Below, in pieces: positions 1 to 10,996 of a DNA stretch of 64,000 nucleotides. Made by a program: the position numbers and the translations under genes. The notes below the pieces were generated by a model that had not been told where the DNA came from, did not search any database, and saw only the letters and a program-made list of their open reading frames with translations. How positions within the stretch are numbered: position 1 is the stretch's first letter; the number at the start of each line of letters is the position of its first letter. The stretch is from contig JAVTVX010000017.1 of NCBI GenBank assembly GCA_033439265.1, positions 13,726,501 to 13,790,500 of the forward strand. The letters run 5' to 3'. The DNA is from Dillenia suffruticosa. Its lineage: Eukaryota > Streptophyta > Magnoliopsida > Dilleniales > Dilleniaceae.

Positions 1-960
1 TTAGGATATTTTATTATGTTCATAAACTCGAGTGTTTCGATTTCGTATGATAATTCTTTATTATATACTGGTTTGGTCCATGATAGACTTTATGCGTTGG
101 ACATAGTTTCCTATAATAATATTTCTGATTTATTTTTTATTGTCTATACATCTGATAGCGTAGTTAATGATATTTCTATTTGGCATTATAGACATGGCCA
201 TATAGCGAAAGAGATAATGAATCGGTTGGCAGTGAGTGGCCTGTTAGTTCCACTAACTCGAGTGGAGTTACCCCTATGTCAGTTTTGCTTAACCGGCAAA
301 ACGATAAAAAAACCATTTGGAAAGGCAATGAGTGCTGGGATTCCATTGCAACTGATTCACTCTGATACTTGTGGGCATATGAATGTGAGAGCCCGAAATG
401 GAATCACGTATTTCATTATATTTATAGACGATTACACGTATTTCAGTTACTTCTATCTGATCTCACACAAGTCTAAGGTATTAGATTGCTTCAAAAGATT
501 TATCAACGAGATGGAAAATCAGTTAGACTTGAGAGTTAAGGTTCTTAGAACTGATCGAAGGCACAAATATTTGTCTAAGCAGTTTAAAGAGCTCTATTTC
601 GAGAAAGGTATTACGAGATAGTTGACTGTTTCTGCTACTCCCTAGTAGAACAGAGTAGCCAAGAGAAAGACCAAAACTCTATTGGAGATGGTGAGATCGA
701 TGATGGTGCAGACCAATTTGGCTATCTCCTTTAGGGAGATGCATTGTTGACTGCTGCTTACATTCTCAACCGTGTTCCATCTAAATCCGTAGTCAGTACC
801 CCATATGAGATTTGGATAAGGAGGTAGCCTGACCTGAGCCATTTGAGGCCATAGGGTTGTGCCGCATACATTCACGATTCCTCGCATCCACATGGCAAGT
901 TAGGCTCGCGAGAAAAGAAGTGTATTTTCATAAAATATTCTGAACATTCTAAGGGACATG
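1..960 (+). pseudogene. copia gag-pol fragment: GAG-pre-integrase and integrase
   Basis: An open stretch of 201 residues (16-621) contains the pre-integrase zinc-binding pattern H-Y-R-H-G-H (around 183-200) and C-Q-F-C (around 280-290), followed by the integrase start with the first catalytic Asp in H-S-D-T-C-G near 358-375. The second catalytic site reads L-R-T-D-R-R-H near 544-564, where copia elements normally have D-R-G-G. After the stop at 619-621 the integrase homology continues through shifts and stops, including P-stop-stop-N-R-V around 640-655 where Gln-Gln is expected. This is a broken polyprotein, not a host gene. Confidence 0.85.
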
Positions 961-1325
961 TGTTCTTAGGTGAACGTATGGACGACACGCTCTCTGAAAT
1001 CGAATCTCGTGATACTATGATCCTGGAAAATAATTTCCATAAGAGAGATGAAATCAATCAGGATTTCATCTTTTATGAGATGGGTGAGCCAAACGGCTCA
1101 ATTGAGTCCAACAGCAGAACTCAAGAACCTATTATGGATTTTGATCCTAGTGGGAATGGTCTATCTAGAGATGAAGAGACTCCCCCTCCTCGTAAGAGTA
1201 GTCCAGGAAATATACCCCAACATCGTTTTTCGATTGAGGATAAGATCCTTATCGTGACTCCCAAGGATGATGAGGAGTCTCGATCTTTTCAGGAGTTTCT
1301 TGAGAGTTCTATGAAGGACCAATGA
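960..1325 (+). pseudogene. copia linker between integrase and reverse transcriptase
   Basis: The acidic, Ser/Pro/Arg-rich open frame begins right after the end of the integrase homology. It is the usual poorly conserved connector before the copia RT domain. A similar acidic segment appears in the second copia copy at 52229-52528 on the - strand, sharing blocks such as D-F-x-x-S-G and P-R-K-S. The frame ends at a TGA just before the start of the RT domain. Confidence 0.7.
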
Positions 1326-1379
1326 TTAAAGGTCATGTAGGAGAAGTTGGAATCTATGAGAGTCAACGGGATCTAAAAC

Positions 1380-2744
1380 CTAGTTGACATACCTAAGAAT
1401 AAAAAGGCCATTGGGAACAAGTGGCTTCTCAAAATCAAAAGAAAGGCTGACGAATCGATAAAGAGATACAAGGCCCGTCTAGTAGACAAGGATTACATAA
1501 AGACAAAGGGTATTGACTACGAAAAGACTTTCTCCCTGTAGTTAAATTTATATCGATTTGTCTACTTTTGACGATTGTCGCAAACATGGATCTAAAGTTA
1601 CATTAGATCGATGTAAAAACCGCTTTCCTTAACAGGAATTTGAATGAGGAGATTTACATGGAACAATCCTCCGGGTTCGTTTTAGTAGGTCATGAGGATA
1701 AGGTCTATCGAATTCAAAAGTCAATATACGGCCTAAAGCAGTCATCTAGATGGTGGTAGCTGAGATTTCACGAGAATGTGATCTCTTATGATTTTACAAT
1801 GATCGAGGAGGATCATTGTATCTATCTGATACAATCTGACGACTCTTTTGTGATCTTGTTCTTGTATATGGATGATATGATATTGGCTGAGAACAATATT
1901 GAGTATCTGATGACAATTAAGGCATGGTTGTCATCGAGATTCGACATGAAAGATATGGGTAAATCTGAGTTCATCCTTGGAGTTAGATCTAGAGGGATTG
2001 CTCGAGGCGAATGTTGGTTCTTTCACAAGAGATCTACATTAGGAAAATTCTCGAGTGCCTTGGGATGAATGATTATAATCCCATAGGATACTCCGATCGT
2101 CAAATGTGATGGCCTGAGTCTTGAGATGTGGCTGAAAACTTAGGAAAAAGTAAAGGAGATGAACAAAATCCCTTATTTGAGCACAGTAGGAAGTTTGATG
2201 TATGCGATGTTGTGTACAAGACCAGACATATGTTATGCAGTCGGTCTAGTGAGTAGATATCAATTAAATCCTGGAAGGGGTCACTTGAGATCAGTGAAAA
2301 GGATTTTGAGATATTTTAAGCGAACTGCGAGCTTCTCCTTGTGTTACAGAGGAGGACATTTGTGCATTGTAGGATATTCAGATGCTGATTAGGGTAGTGA
2401 TCTGGATAAGCATAAATCGACGTCAGGTTTTGCCTTCTTGCTCAATGGTGGTGCCATTTCATGGAGTAGCAAGAAGCAAACCTGTGTGACTTTATCTTCG
2501 ATGGAGGCTGAGTTCGTGGCTTGCTTAGTCGTAGTTTAGGAGAGTGTTTGGCTCTGAAAAATATTAGATGACTTAGAGGTTATGCCTAATAGTGGGAGGT
2601 TAATGATAATTTACTATGATAATTAGGCCGCTATCGTTTACACTCGAGACCCTAAATATCATAATAGAACCAAACATATCGACACAAATATAATTTTGTA
2701 AGAAACATCATCAAGAAAGGTAAAGTGACCGTCAAGTACATTTT
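1380..2744 (+). pseudogene. copia reverse transcriptase and RNase H, broken
   Basis: RT homology starts near 1395 (A-I-G-N-K-W) and continues through the I-Y-G-L-K-Q block near 1720-1740 to the catalytic Y-M-D-D-M box at about 1866-1880. That box is intact, but the flanking sequence carries stops, for example TAG near 1757. RNase H homology follows: the start around 2390, S-S-M-E-A-E-F around 2496-2516, and the end near 2744, where coding sequence stops abruptly at the gypsy LTR. The final codons of the protein are found at 14068-14166. Confidence 0.85.
2740..2744. repeat. Target-site duplication, left copy (gypsy)
   Basis: The five bases ATTTT immediately precede the TG of the LTR. The partner at 14068-14072 is ATTTC. 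One substitution separates them, consistent with an old insertion. Confidence 0.8.
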
Positions 2745-5700
2745 TGTCGCGCCCCGAACCGGGGTCGTGAGCAGCCGTCCGTTATCTTGAATGCCGGCTG
2801 TATTTTTACAGAAAATCGAGTAAAAGCTCCCCATAAATCAGAGATTTCCTATGTACAAATAAACATGTATAATTTAAAATCAACCTGTAAATAAAATAAA
2901 ATGGTCACCCCGGTCTCACAACAACCTATCGACCATAGTAGACATTCAGAACAATGTCAGGCTATATAAATTTCCAATAATTCTAACCACAGACCTCTAC
3001 TGTCTTGCTCAACTAGAACATGAGCAGCCGTCACACTGAGCGGGTCTAAAGTTTATACAAATATACAACAAATTTTTCAAGTAGAAAGTTTAAACGCTTA
3101 CAGATATCTCAATGCAAGTAAAATAAACCAAAGCGAGAGTTATGCACACAACTATCTATAAGTTTTACAGTCATCTCATAATATACACGGCTAACTACGG
3201 ATCTCAATATCAAGACCACGCAGGGTCAAAACAAAGTACGAAATTCATCTTTCAAATTTAAACTTAAATCTCACCGTCGTGAATTACCCAAATCTACCAA
3301 AATCTCTAAGATCTGAAGTGTCGCTCTAGCACAACAATAATCCTGTCTAAGGATGGAAAAGGGAGGGGTGAATATCATGGAAAGATACCTGGTAAATGAG
3401 AGGGATAATATCAAGCATAAATAGTGTGGGTGAACCATTGTAGTGTCAAATAATATCATTTGAAACAAAAATTTACATTTCGCAATACAACATGATATGT
3501 TTAGCAATTTGAAATCATTTAAATCAATCACATGATAACAAGCATATATGCATCCATTTAAAAATCAAATAATAGTAAAGCAAGCCAAAGATAATCTTGG
3601 CAAAGGTCAACCATGACCAAGGATAAGCATATTGGGGGTTTCATTATGCATAAACTTTAAAATCGCTTTCTTCTCCGACGTTAGCCATGAGTTTGCTGGG
3701 GCTAACTCATCATCGTGTATAAGACCCCGCCTAGTGCTAGACAGTGGCATCACACTCGTCCTCCCCCATCATGGGTTCAACCGGCCGTGTCTATAGCCCT
3801 TAGAATCAATGACGTTTGCAGATACCTCCTGCAGAAGCGTATCCGGGCAACCCGTGCCTCTACAAACGCCCTTCGTAGCTATGGAATCATCAATGTCGTC
3901 ATCATAGTATCACAAGGGCACAACGTTCCACAAGAAAGAATCATATCATGCATAACTAGTGGACATCCAACCCACATAGTTTATCAAAACATTTGAAATT
4001 CATGTGCCAATACATTTTATCAAATCATTCCAAAACTGCATACCAATACAACCGTAAAAGGAATTTATCAATTTTCAAGTAATGTCACAATTTTTGTTTC
4101 ATGTCAAACCATGGATACATAGTTATCGTAAACATAAATTTATGACACTTCAAATGTCACAAAACAAGTTTTGAAATTTAAAATCACACGTCGAGTCAAT
4201 GCATATCGAAAGTATGTTTTATTGAAAACACGGTAGAAACAAGTTTTACTATTTCAAGCAAGAGATTAGAGTCTCAATCACATTTCTAGGGAGGGTGGTC
4301 ACTCCTTATTTTTCAATTCAATCGAATTGACTTCTCGAGTCTCCAAAAGACAAACCTAATCAATCATCACAATTTAATATCAAATAAAGGTCTAATATAG
4401 GATTTTCAATTTTTCTTTCAAATTTAAATACAACTTTAATTGACACAATCCCCTTTCTAGATTCCTGTTTCATCATTTTGAATCATTTGGCTTATCAATG
4501 ATCAATTTTCCAATATTTCTCATTTTTTTTTAATTTTTCTCGAATTTAACATTATATAGTTTTCGATTCTCAATTCCACCAAATTTCAACAAGCTTAATT
4601 CAAATATTGAAGTAATTGCATTTCTCTCACCTAAGATTTCTCGGATCTCAGACCTAACTTTTGTTCGCCTATCGAACTGGTCTAAAGCCTATAATATTTT
4701 CAAATTTGAAACGAGATTAGCAACTAATTAAATTTCTAAATACCAAACCTGAGAATTACATCCAATTATAGTCGTTACCTGCAGTAAAGAAGATGCAGGT
4801 GAGCTCTCGAAGGGAATAGCTGGTCGCGGGCTCGTGGGCCATCTCGGGCTCGCGGGTCGACGGGCTGATGGGCAGGCGGGCGGGCTAGCTCGCTGGTGGG
4901 CTCGTGGGATCGCAGTCCGGCTTGCTGGCTGCAATGGGCTTCGCGGGCCGCAATGGGCTCATGAGTCAGCAGTGGGTTTCACAGCCTGGCAGGCATTCAC
5001 GGGCTAAGGCTCGCGCTGGCGAGTGGATCACACGTTGTGAGGCACGCACGCTCGCATAGTAGGTCACGCGTTGGAGCGCGCTCGAGCTCGTGCTGGGGCG
5101 CGCTCGCGCTCGTGCTGGGGTCACACTGGAGCGCGCTCGTGCTCGTGCTGGAGTGCGCTCGCGCTCGTGCTGTGGTGCGCTGGTGCAAGCAGGAGCGTGC
5201 TAAAGGCTAGCGTTCGTGAGCTCAGGCACACGCTCGTGGGGAGGTTGCGGTCTCGCAAGGGCACGCTTGGCTCGTGGAAAGACGTTGTAGTGGCGGTGAT
5301 CGTGGGAGGAAGGCGAGGAGCTAGGCGGCGGCGATGGCGATGGCGATGGCGATGGCGGAAAGGGAGCGGCGGCGGCGATCGGGTGCGGCTGCGGGAGAGG
5401 AAGAGATGGAGATGAAAGGGAGAGAGAAAGAGAGAGATAGAGAGAGAGAGAAAGAGAGATAGAGAGAGAGAGAGAGAGAAAGGGATTAGGGGTAAAAGCC
5501 CTAATCCAATCTTTGGGAAGGGGTGCTGCGTTTTGCCTCAAAACGCAGCACTCCGCTGGCCCCCCCTTTTTTTTCATTATTATTTTTTTTATTATTTACA
5601 TATATATAAATATTCATTTTACCCTAATTTTCATGGATACGGCAATAATTTAAATACACCAAAAAATTAATTTAAATACCCAAAATCAATATAATTAAAT

Positions 5701-5745
5701 AAAATTTCTCGTACAAAAATACGGTATCACAAAGTCGGCGTTACA
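2745..5745 (-). repeat. gypsy 3' LTR (element on - strand)
   Basis: It aligns along its length with 11004-14067. Stretches inspected by eye differ at roughly 8 to 15 percent of positions. It contains a GC-rich segment with short tandem repeats (about 4790-5410), a short interrupted (GA)n tract (5419-5480) and an AT-rich end. The ORFs inside it are by-products of the GC-rich and GA tracts and have no recognisable homology. Confidence 0.92.
5071..5185. repeat. GC-rich minisatellite in the left gypsy LTR
   Basis: Imperfect tandem units of about 24 bp rich in GCGCGCTCG and CTCGTGCTGG, with many CpG sites, stand out from the AT-rich rest of the LTR. A related but reorganised array is in the other LTR at about 13284-13450. 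Confidence 0.75.
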
Positions 5746-5762
5746 TTTTCTAACCCCCTAAA
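5746..5762 (-). other. Probable polypurine tract
   Basis: Directly upstream of the 3' LTR, the - strand is purine-rich with a run of five G (TTTAGGGGGTTAGAAAA). Position and composition fit a degenerate polypurine tract for plus-strand priming. Confidence 0.5.
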
Positions 5763-5799
5763 ATTAAGTTTCGTACTCAAAATTAAAAGAGAACTAAAC

Positions 5800-6140
5800 A
5801 ACAAATAAATTGAGGTACTGTCTCCTTATAACCTCCTCGGGCTCCCAGGTCTCCTCCTCGAACTGATCACTTCTCCATAAAACTCTTACCAATATGACTT
5901 CCTTGCTCCGCAGCTTTCTGACCTGCCGATCTAGAATAGTCACGGGCTGAGCTGGAAGACTAAGGTCCTCTCGTAACTCAACAGGTGGAGGTTCAAGTAC
6001 ATGAGAGGATTGGCCAAGTATTTCCTGAGTACTGAGACATGGAATACATTGTGAATACAGGAAAGTTCATCCAGCAACTCTACTATATGCCACACTCCTG
6101 ACCCTCTCAAGGATATGGAAGGGTCCAATATATCTGGCAC
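5800..6140 (-). pseudogene. gypsy integrase C-terminus with chromodomain
   Basis: After the core, the - strand encodes F-H-V-S-V-L-R-K-Y (near 6050-6020) and, in a shifted frame at about 5960-5800, a chromodomain-like end containing V-L-W-R and E-E-T-W-E-P-E-E, followed by a stop just upstream of the polypurine tract. Such C-terminal chromodomains are known to steer chromovirus insertion toward heterochromatin. One frameshift separates the two parts. Confidence 0.75.
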
Positions 6141-6249
6141 TCAACTTGACTCGCTGCCTGAACCGTATAATTCCTTTCCAAAGAGATATCTTCAAGAAAA
6201 CCATATCTCCTGTGGCAAACTCAAGAGATCGCCGCCTACGATTGGCATA

Positions 6250-7110
6250 TGCCTTCTATCTGTCCTGGGCGGCTTTCATCTGCTCACGGATGACCTTAAC
6301 TTTATCCTTTGTTTGCTCAATCAACTCAACACTGCTGAGACTTCGCTCTCCGACCTCATCCCAGCATATCGGAATACGGTACTTCCTGCCATACAGTGCC
6401 TCATACGGGGGCATTCCTATACTGGCCTGATAACTGTTATTATATGCGAACTCGACCAATGGAATGTGTCGATCCCAACTACCATGAAAATCAATGGCAC
6501 ATGCCCGAAGCATATCCTCGAGCGTCTGAATCGTCCTCTCAGACTGGCCGTCCGTCTGAGGATAATATGTCGTACTGAAGTTTAATCTAGTACCCAATGT
6601 CTCCTGCAACTTGGGCCAAAACCTAGATGTGAACCTAGGGTCCCTATCTAAAACAATCGACACGGGCACCCTGTGAAGCCGAACTATGGTATCAATGTAG
6701 AGACGTACCAATGCCTCTAAGGAATAGTCACCACGGATAGGGATAAAATGTGCAGATTTGGTAAGTCGATCAACAATCACCAAAATCGTATCATGCCGTG
6801 TAGAAGTCCGCGGCAACCCCATCACGAAATCCATAGTAATATACTCTCATTTCCACTCAGGAATGGGAAGAGACTGTAGTGTGCCCGCTGGACACTGATG
6901 CTCGGTCTTCACCTGCTAGCACACCAAGCATCGTGCCACAAACTTTGCTATATCCCTCTTCATGCCTGACCACCAATAACTACCCCTAATGGTCCGGTAT
7001 ATCTTCGTACCCCCAGGATGCATAGCATATGCAGAAGAATATGCTTCCTCAAGGATAGCACGCCGAAGATCACTATTGGCCGGGACACACACTCTGTCTC
7101 TGAATACCAC
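6250..7110 (-). pseudogene. gypsy integrase (H2C2 zinc domain and DDE core)
   Basis: The zinc-binding region at 7110-6916 has H-P-G-G-T-K and ends C-L-V-C. The core at 6834-6256 (192 codons) has the first Asp in I-V-D-R-L, the second in V-L-D-R-D-P-R-F, and the Glu in G-Q-S-E-R-T, with 35 residues between the second Asp and the Glu, as in active retroviral-type integrases. A TGA at 6847-6849 stands where the family has Trp, so the zinc domain and catalytic core are separated. The core itself is strikingly well preserved. Confidence 0.92.
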
Positions 7111-7194
7111 GAGTCAATCATCACGGACTCTGAAGTCTCCACCCTCAGATCTGCAGACTCTATCCGCACTACCCTGAAGCTTCTTATCTGTACT

Positions 7195-7989
7195 TTAGAG
7201 CTCTTGGATACGGTCGAACAAAGTCGGTCTGACCTCAAATCTAGCTAGTAAGCCTCCCTGATCATCACTAGTCAAACTGACTTCCAAAGCTCGGAGTCCT
7301 ACTGAACAAGAAAGGTAGGCTTTCTCTGTCGACTGTAACGATGATACTGACTGCCGACTCAAGGCATCTGCTACAACATTCGCCTTGCCCGGATGATAGT
7401 TAATAATGAGGTCGTAGTCTTTCAATAACTCCAACCATCTCCTTTGTCTGAGGTTCAACTCTCGCTAGATGAACAAGTATTTTAGACTTTAGTGATCCGT
7501 GAATACCCTATAAGTCACTCCATAAAGATAATGCCGCCATATTTTCAATGCGAAAACTATGGCTGCCAACTCTAAATCATGTGTCGGGTAGTTAACCTCA
7601 TGTTTCTTTAGTTGTCGCGAGGCATATGCAATAACCTGACCATCCTGTATCAGAACACAACCCAATCTCTGTCGGCTAATAACACTGTACACTGTATGCT
7701 CCCGACTACTAGTGGGAAGGGTTAAAATAAGAGCGGATGTCAACCGTTGTTTGAGCTCCTGAAAGCTCGTCTTACAACGGTCATCCCAAACAAACTTGAC
7801 TCCCTTCTGGGTCAATCTAAACAACGGAGTAGTTATTCGGGAAACTCCCTCTACAAATTTGCGATAATACTCGGTCAAACCGAGAAAACTATGAATCTCG
7901 GTAACTGTTTGTGACTGCTCCCACTTCACTATGGCCTCAACCTTCCACGAATCAACATAAATACCCTCCGCGGAAACAATGTGTCCCAA
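7195..7989 (-). pseudogene. gypsy RT thumb and RNase H
   Basis: The frame 7989-7489 carries the F-L-G-L-x-x-Y-Y-R-K-F block, the Y-A-S-R-Q-L block and [10 protein letters not shown] of gypsy RNase H, ending F-T-D-H. The next frame, 7458-7195, starts with L-R-Q-R-R-W and continues to A-D-A-L-S-R, the usual end of RNase H. Two stops sit between them (about 7459-7488), where the family reads K and Q. Confidence 0.88.
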
Positions 7990-8112
7990 GAATCCAATTT
8001 GTTTTAGTCAAAACTCACATTTCGAGAATTTGGCATATAGCTGCTTCTCACAGAATATCTACAATACCACCCGAAAGTACTCAACATGATCTTCATCACT
8101 CCGTGAATATAT

Positions 8113-9195
8113 CTAGATGTCATCAATGAATACGATGACGAACCGATCCAAGTAGTCGTGAAAAACTCGGTTCATCAAATCCATAAAAGCAGTTGGGGCA
8201 TTAGTCAACCCAAACAGCATGATTAGAAACTCGTAATAGCAGTATCGAGTGCGAAAAGCTGTTTTGGACACATTTTCGGCCCGAATTCTCAACTGATCAT
8301 AATCCGAACAGAGATCAATCTTAGAGAAAACCCTGACTCCCTGCAGCTGATCAAACAAATCATTTATACGTAGCAGGGGATATCTGTTTTTGATAATGGA
8401 TTTGTTCAATTGCCTGTAGTCCACACAAAGCCGAAATGTACCATCCTTCTTCTTTACAAACAGTACTAGAGCGCCCCAAGGTGAAGTGTTCGGGCGAATG
8501 AACCCCTTATCTAGGAGTTCCTGTAATTGAGTCTTAATCTCTCTCAGTTCAGTAGGCGCCATTTTGTATAGCGGAATAGAAATAGGATTGGTCCCCGGTA
8601 CTAGATCAATCTCGAAATCGAACTCCCGAATTAATGGTAATCCGGGAAGCTCCTCGGAGAATATCTCTAGAAACTCCTGCACCATAGGGACATCTTCAAG
8701 TCTCAGTCCCTTAATGGTGGTGTCGACAACATAAGCCAGATAAGCCACACTATCATGGCGTACCAAGCGTCTGGCCTTCATAACATGGATAATACAGCGG
8801 GGCAATACTCGTCTTTCACCCCAGAAAACTAATGGTGGCTGCCCGGATCTCCGAAACTCAATCTCTTTTGTAAAACAATTCACGGAAGCCTGGTGTAAAC
8901 TCAGCCAATCCATCCCTAGAATGGTATCAAAATCCATGATAGGGAGCATAATTAGATCTGTCTCTAATATTGTCTCCCCTATACTGACCTCACAGCCCCT
9001 ATAGACTGTATCTCGAATGATATACTTGTCAAGAGCAATGACTACCATAATCTCCTGATCAAGTGGCGAGAGAGGTCTATCAGAATGGCGAGTGAATATG
9101 TCACTCATATATGAAAAATTCGACGCACTATCTATAAGAATACGGACGTGGATACCAAATATTCGTATGGTACCTAAAAGTAAGAAGATCAACAA
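8113..9195 (-). pseudogene. gypsy protease and reverse transcriptase
   Basis: This 360-codon frame holds the retropepsin region, with I-D-S-A-S-N near residues 21-26 and the M-D-W-L block near 113-116, then the RT domain from about residue 205: [14 protein letters not shown], the aromatic-rich core, and F-I-D-D at the very end, where a stop truncates it. The catalytic Asp-Asp pair is present. The protease site has D-S-A instead of the usual D-S/T-G. RT homology continues after the stop through about 7990. A stop at 8008-8010 replaces an expected Trp. Confidence 0.9.
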
Positions 9196-9222
9196 AATTT
9201 AAAATGCGAAGAAAAAGTGAAC

Positions 9223-9224
<2 letters not shown>

Positions 9225-9256
<32 letters not shown>
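9225..9256. repeat. (AT)n microsatellite in gypsy gag-pol junction
   Basis: This pure AT-dinucleotide run of about 32 bp sits between the zinc knuckle and the protease frame. It is likely a late expansion inside a dead element. Confidence 0.9.
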
Positions 9257-9258
<2 letters not shown>

Positions 9259-9589
9259 AACTAGTTAAGTTTCTAAAGTTTTAATTAGTCAAAACTGTAT
9301 ATCGATATCATGATATACAAAAACGTCATACAGAAAGTACAACAAAAGTATTACACTAAGGGGTCTACGGGAGGATTACCCATAATAATATCAGGGTTTG
9401 CCTGTGCGTCGTCCTGTATCATTGCAAACACATGAGTCTGGGCCCTAGGCTACTGTCGCGATGACCCTGGCACTGTATTACTCCCGGCTGTAGTCCGAGG
9501 AGCGGTAAGAACTGAGTGCGTAGGTTCCCCCTACTGGCCTGTGCCAGACGTACCAGTACGACTCTGTAAAGTCGATCATCTTCGACCTA

Positions 9590-10791
9590 AATAGGGACAG
9601 ACACTCTTAACGTGACCTTGATTCCTACACTGAAAGCAAGTAACTGGTACTCTACGTGCCCCAAATGCATGGTGGCTACTACATTTACGACAGAAGGGCT
9701 GTCTCTGTGTAGTAAACTGTATAGAGACACTAGGGGCTGGTACCCCAAAACCCTGTGGTCAAGGTCCCTGTCCCGCTTCTGCTGGTCTGAAGCTAAAAGA
9801 ACCTTTGAGATATCTAAAACCTCTACTCCTCTACGAAGACTGTCCACCCTGTGACCCAATCTTCCTCTTCTAGTGACTCTCCCTCTGTCTAGCCTCCGCT
9901 CAGACAATCTCTTCTGCTCGATACGCTAAATTAATCACCTCTGATAGTGTAAAAGAGGGAGTCACCGTCATATACTCCTGATACTCAATTGGAGGCCATC
10001 TTCAAACTTGAACCTCATCTAAGCTGGTATAGCCATGTCGGGGACAAAGGCCGCTAGTCGTCTGAGTTCAGCCTCGTACTCTGAAACTGACCTCGTCCCC
10101 TGGCATAAGTGCAGGAACTCCGTTCTCATCCGGTCCTGCTGGAACGGGTGAAGTACCTGCGGTCGAACTCTTGTAGAAAGTCCTCCCACCACAGGGTCTG
10201 TGTAGCACTGTCACGGATAGCCTTCCACCATAAGAGGGCATCTCCGCCGAGGAGTCTCTCAGCAACTCTCAATCTGAGCTCCTCTGACAATCCCAAATCT
10301 ATAAGGATCCTACGAATCCTGTTGATCCAATATTTCGCTGCTACGGCATCACTGGATCCTGAAAAGTCTATGCATCCGAGATACCAAGACTCTTTCACCA
10401 ACTGCGTGAGCTCGTGGATGCGCATCAAAGTAGCCAACGTCTCATCGGTTGGAGTAGAAACAGAATGACCGACCACCGAAGGAGGAACTGGTGCCGTAGG
10501 ACCAGGTACGGCCGCAGGTGTGGTCGCTGGAGTCTGTAATAGAGGTGGTGGCATCTGCACCCCATATCTACTGTACCACTCCTGCCACTGTCTCAAGGCA
10601 TTGAGTGGTGGTAGAGAAATCTTGACTGTAACAGCCGGTGGAGGTGCTGGGGGTGGCGCCGATGAGCGTGCTCGAGTCGAGGAAGCATCCTCTGGCACTT
10701 GTGACGCCTCGGGTGCCTTAAGTGTATCAGGCACTGAAAGACCCTCAAGTGATGCCAATCTAGCACCTCTCTTAGTACGTCTAGGTGGCAT
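9590..10791 (-). pseudogene. gypsy gag with CCHC zinc knuckle, frameshifted
   Basis: Translation begins with a basic M-P-P-R-R-T-K-R at 10791 and runs 221 codons (to 10126) through a Pro/Ala/Thr-rich region and a gag core (around W-W-K-A-I-R-D-S and F-x-R-R-Y-F). The frame is then lost and the homology continues at about 10130-9960 in another frame. A zinc knuckle with C-x2-C-x4-H-x4-C spacing (C-F-Q-C-R-N-Q-G-H-V-K-S-V-C) lies around 9600-9645. Gag packages the element RNA. Frameshifts mean no full product can be made. Confidence 0.85.
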
Positions 10792-10984
10792 AATTCTGTG
10801 AAAAGAATATATTTTTATTAGATAGAAATCAAAGATTAGGGTTAGTTGCTCCGTAAAATAGATGAATTTATATGCCTATGGCCAAATATGGGACTTTAAA
10901 TGATTGTATGAAACTCTCTAACGCATTGAGAACTTTTCATATACTTGGGAAGATGTTTATTACTATCTTTTCTCTAACCTAGAT

Positions 10985-10996
10985 GCTTTGATACCA
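10985..10996 (-). other. Primer binding site, initiator tRNA-Met type
   Basis: On the - strand the bases read TGGTATCAAAGC, one base off the TGGTATCAGAGC seen in many plant LTR elements primed by initiator tRNA-Met. It sits a few bases inside the 5' LTR, the expected spot, and fixes the element's orientation. Confidence 0.85.

Noticed and set aside
5071-5577. ORFs in the GC-rich part of the gypsy LTR
   Set aside because: They lie across tandem repeats and GA tracts within an LTR, and the equivalent ORFs in the other LTR are not conserved as proteins.
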